A stretch of 28,798 bases of DNA. Origin: Baffinella frigidus. Lineage: Eukaryota > Cryptophyceae > Cryptomonadales > Baffinellaceae. Positions 27,148 through 28,798 of the stretch are shown piece after piece (position 1 is the stretch's first letter; each line of letters starts with the position of its first letter). The notes under the pieces are model-generated. The model did not search any database. It was not told where the DNA came from and saw only the letters and a program-made list of their open reading frames with translations. The position numbers were made by a program, and so were the translations under genes. The stretch is from NCBI GenBank assembly GCA_026770585.1, contig MU646377.1, positions 708,673-737,470 on the forward strand. Reading direction: 5' to 3'.

Positions 27148-27344
27148 GACCTCTGAAGTCTACGACAGCACCACACATCGAGGAGTGTGCTTTGGACTTT
27201 GCGGAGGAAGTCCGGGTGCCTTTAGGTCCTTGGTCCTTGACGACCTTTAGGATTGATTCAACCCCGCTATGGCCGGACACATCGCCATTTCGTGGAAAGA
27301 CTCGGCACAAACCGTTTAGGGGGTGCACGGAGACTTGGGAGGAC

Positions 27345-27575
27345 CCTGAAATCCAAACACCCTAAACCTTAAACCCTAAACCCCAAACCATAAACCCTAA
27401 ACCCTAAACCCTACCCCTTAAAACCCTCAACCCTAACCTTAACCCGTTAACCCTACATCCTTATGCCTAAACCGTAAACCGTAAACCGTAAACCGTAAAC
27501 CCTAAGCCCTAAACCCTAAATCCTTAGCCCTAAACCCAAAACCCAAAACCCAAAACCCAAAACCCAAAACCCTAA
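27345..27575. repeat. Telomere-like C-rich tract
   Basis: CCCTAAACC with homogenised sub-blocks ACCGTAA (about 27470-27500) and CCCAAAA (27535-27570). Confidence 0.92.
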
Positions 27576-28370
27576 CCTCGTGAGCTGTTCTCGGCGACCG
27601 TGCTCGTGGCGATCGTGCTTGCTGGATTTATTTGAGACGAATCCACCGTTTTTTGCGAACCGCGTATGTCGTATGCAGCGAGGTTAAAAAAATGTAGAAA
27701 CCGACAAACAGTTCAGTTTTTTTTCAAACCAAACTTTTCCCTTAGCTATTCACAGAGGTGGTAGAGCGGGTCTCTCATTAGTTGACACTCTCTGAGGGCC
27801 AAAACGCATCGAACCTTGGAACCGTTTGGGTTAACTTGTGTAGTAATTTCACAAAAGCTACTACACAAGTTGACTGAAATGGTTGGAATTTTTACTACTT
27901 TTCTACGTTGAACCACTCGAGGCTAGAAATGTGAGCATTCTAAAATCGGGGTTCCTTTACAAGTGGGGGCGGTGTGTAGTAATTTTCACACATAAAGTCG
28001 CGTTTGGTCACGTGACCCGCGGACTACACGCGGGGTACGTGACCACACGCGCCCGTGACTGGTCAAATACTCCCCAGTAGCTCCAATAGTTCGAGCTTTG
28101 AATCGTGTCTACTACGGTAATTACAGTCCCGCTTTTTGAGGAGCAACCCCCGTAGCTAAGCAGGACGGTGCCTCCATTCAACGTAAGTGGAACCTATTCT
28201 TAGACCCTGCAGTGGCATGGGGTTGGCAAAACTGCGAATCCTCTTTAGTACATGCTCAATGTCAGAATGGCCCAATGACTCATTGATTCATTGAGTCATT
28301 GGCTATGAGCCCATGAGACGCCAGAGGTTATGAGCCCATAAGACCTCTGGCGGAAGGGCTCCGAAAGCAA
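27576..28370. other. No gene; several hairpins
   Basis: Perfect 13-bp arms AACTTGTGTAGTA/TACTACACAAGTT (27833-27874), an inverted pair around TGGTCACGTGACC (28006-28044), and CGCCAGAGGT/ACCTCTGGCG (28320-28353). No credible exon. Confidence 0.6.
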
Positions 28371-28684
28371 AAATGTTTTGTCTGCAGATCTTTTCTACGG
28401 AAAGGCGTGTCGTTGGGCCAAGTTGGGAGCATTTAAAACCTAAAGGAACTAAAGGCTCCAATCCGCTCGGGCGCTCGAGACACACAGAGACGTCGTGTGC
28501 GAGTAAGGCTTCACAGAGGAGAGGACGGCTCCGCGGGCACGTGCGAGCTTATATCTTCTTATAGTGGACGTGACTGTGTAAAGTCACTCCTGTCGTCCTA
28601 CACGGGAAAGTATCCACAGAAAGTAGCGGTACAAGCTCGTACGCTTCGTAGGATTCCACGAAGAAGAAGAAGATGCCGGAACCG

Positions 28685-28798
28685 ACCAAATCCCAAACCC
28701 TAAACCCTAAACCCTAAACCCTAAACCCTAAACCCTAGACCCTAAACCCTAAACCCTAAACCCTAAACCCTGAACCCCAAACCCTAAACCCTAAACCC
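28685..28798. repeat. CCCTAAA tract at the window end
   Basis: About 15 mostly exact CCCTAAA units to the last base. C-rich strand reads 5'-3' toward the right edge, opposite to a right-hand telomere, so it is interstitial or inward-facing. Confidence 0.95.

Noticed and set aside
27745-27815. tRNA-like AGAGGTGGTAGAGCGGGTCTC
   Set aside because: Resembles a D arm, but no anticodon stem, T arm or acceptor pairing could be drawn; at most a decayed tRNA-derived fragment.
28685-28798. Chromosome-end telomere
   Set aside because: The C-rich strand runs toward the right edge, opposite to a true right-hand end, and similar tracts occur throughout the window.

Overview
This is nuclear DNA from a eukaryote, probably a unicellular alga or other protist. 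Coding capacity is cut into short GC-rich exons of 50-120 bp. These lie in introns full of degenerate CCCTAAA/TTTAGGG (Arabidopsis-type telomere-like) repeats and short inverted-repeat elements. Nothing looks bacterial, and I found no rRNA, tRNA or CRISPR. The species cannot be fixed from sequence alone: a prasinophyte-like green alga would fit, but dinoflagellates and other protists with this telomere motif are not excluded. All exon boundaries are my own reading of splice signals and phase. There is no transcript evidence.

Two divergent genes explain nearly all convincing coding sequence. The minus-strand gene (ATG at 8119, running left to about 2570) encodes a J-domain-like segment with an HPDK motif, followed by a long charged coiled coil. 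The plus-strand gene (candidate ATG at 8897, TGA at 25427-25429) has about 24 exons, most of them phase 0. By my tally it encodes about 900 residues: an N-terminal region of ubiquitin-like pattern, an acidic stretch, then mostly helical coiled-coil exons. The genes share a ~780 bp intergenic region holding four copies of a 16-bp motif. The family of neither protein is recognised beyond the J-like domain.

Layout: 1-1.3 kb dispersed repeats; 1.3-2.5 kb minus-strand exon-like remnants, a 10-bp periodic array and TIR elements; 2.5-8.1 kb J-domain gene; 8.1-8.9 kb divergent upstream region; 8.9-25.4 kb coiled-coil gene; 25.4-28.8 kb hairpin elements, tandem repeats and telomere-like tracts.

The most interesting signal is how the introns are built. 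(1) Many 3' splice sites lie directly behind a C-rich telomere-like tract whose CTAAAC/CTAAC units resemble branch points. (2) A ~110-140 bp element with CTAGCTCTG...CAGAGCTAG termini often starts at the 5' splice site and mostly follows gene orientation, so it behaves like an introner. (3) Almost every intron carries extra partial copies of the neighbouring exon's edge, as if introns grew by repeated tandem duplication across splice junctions. (4) At least six further TIR/hairpin families occur, most copies inside introns.
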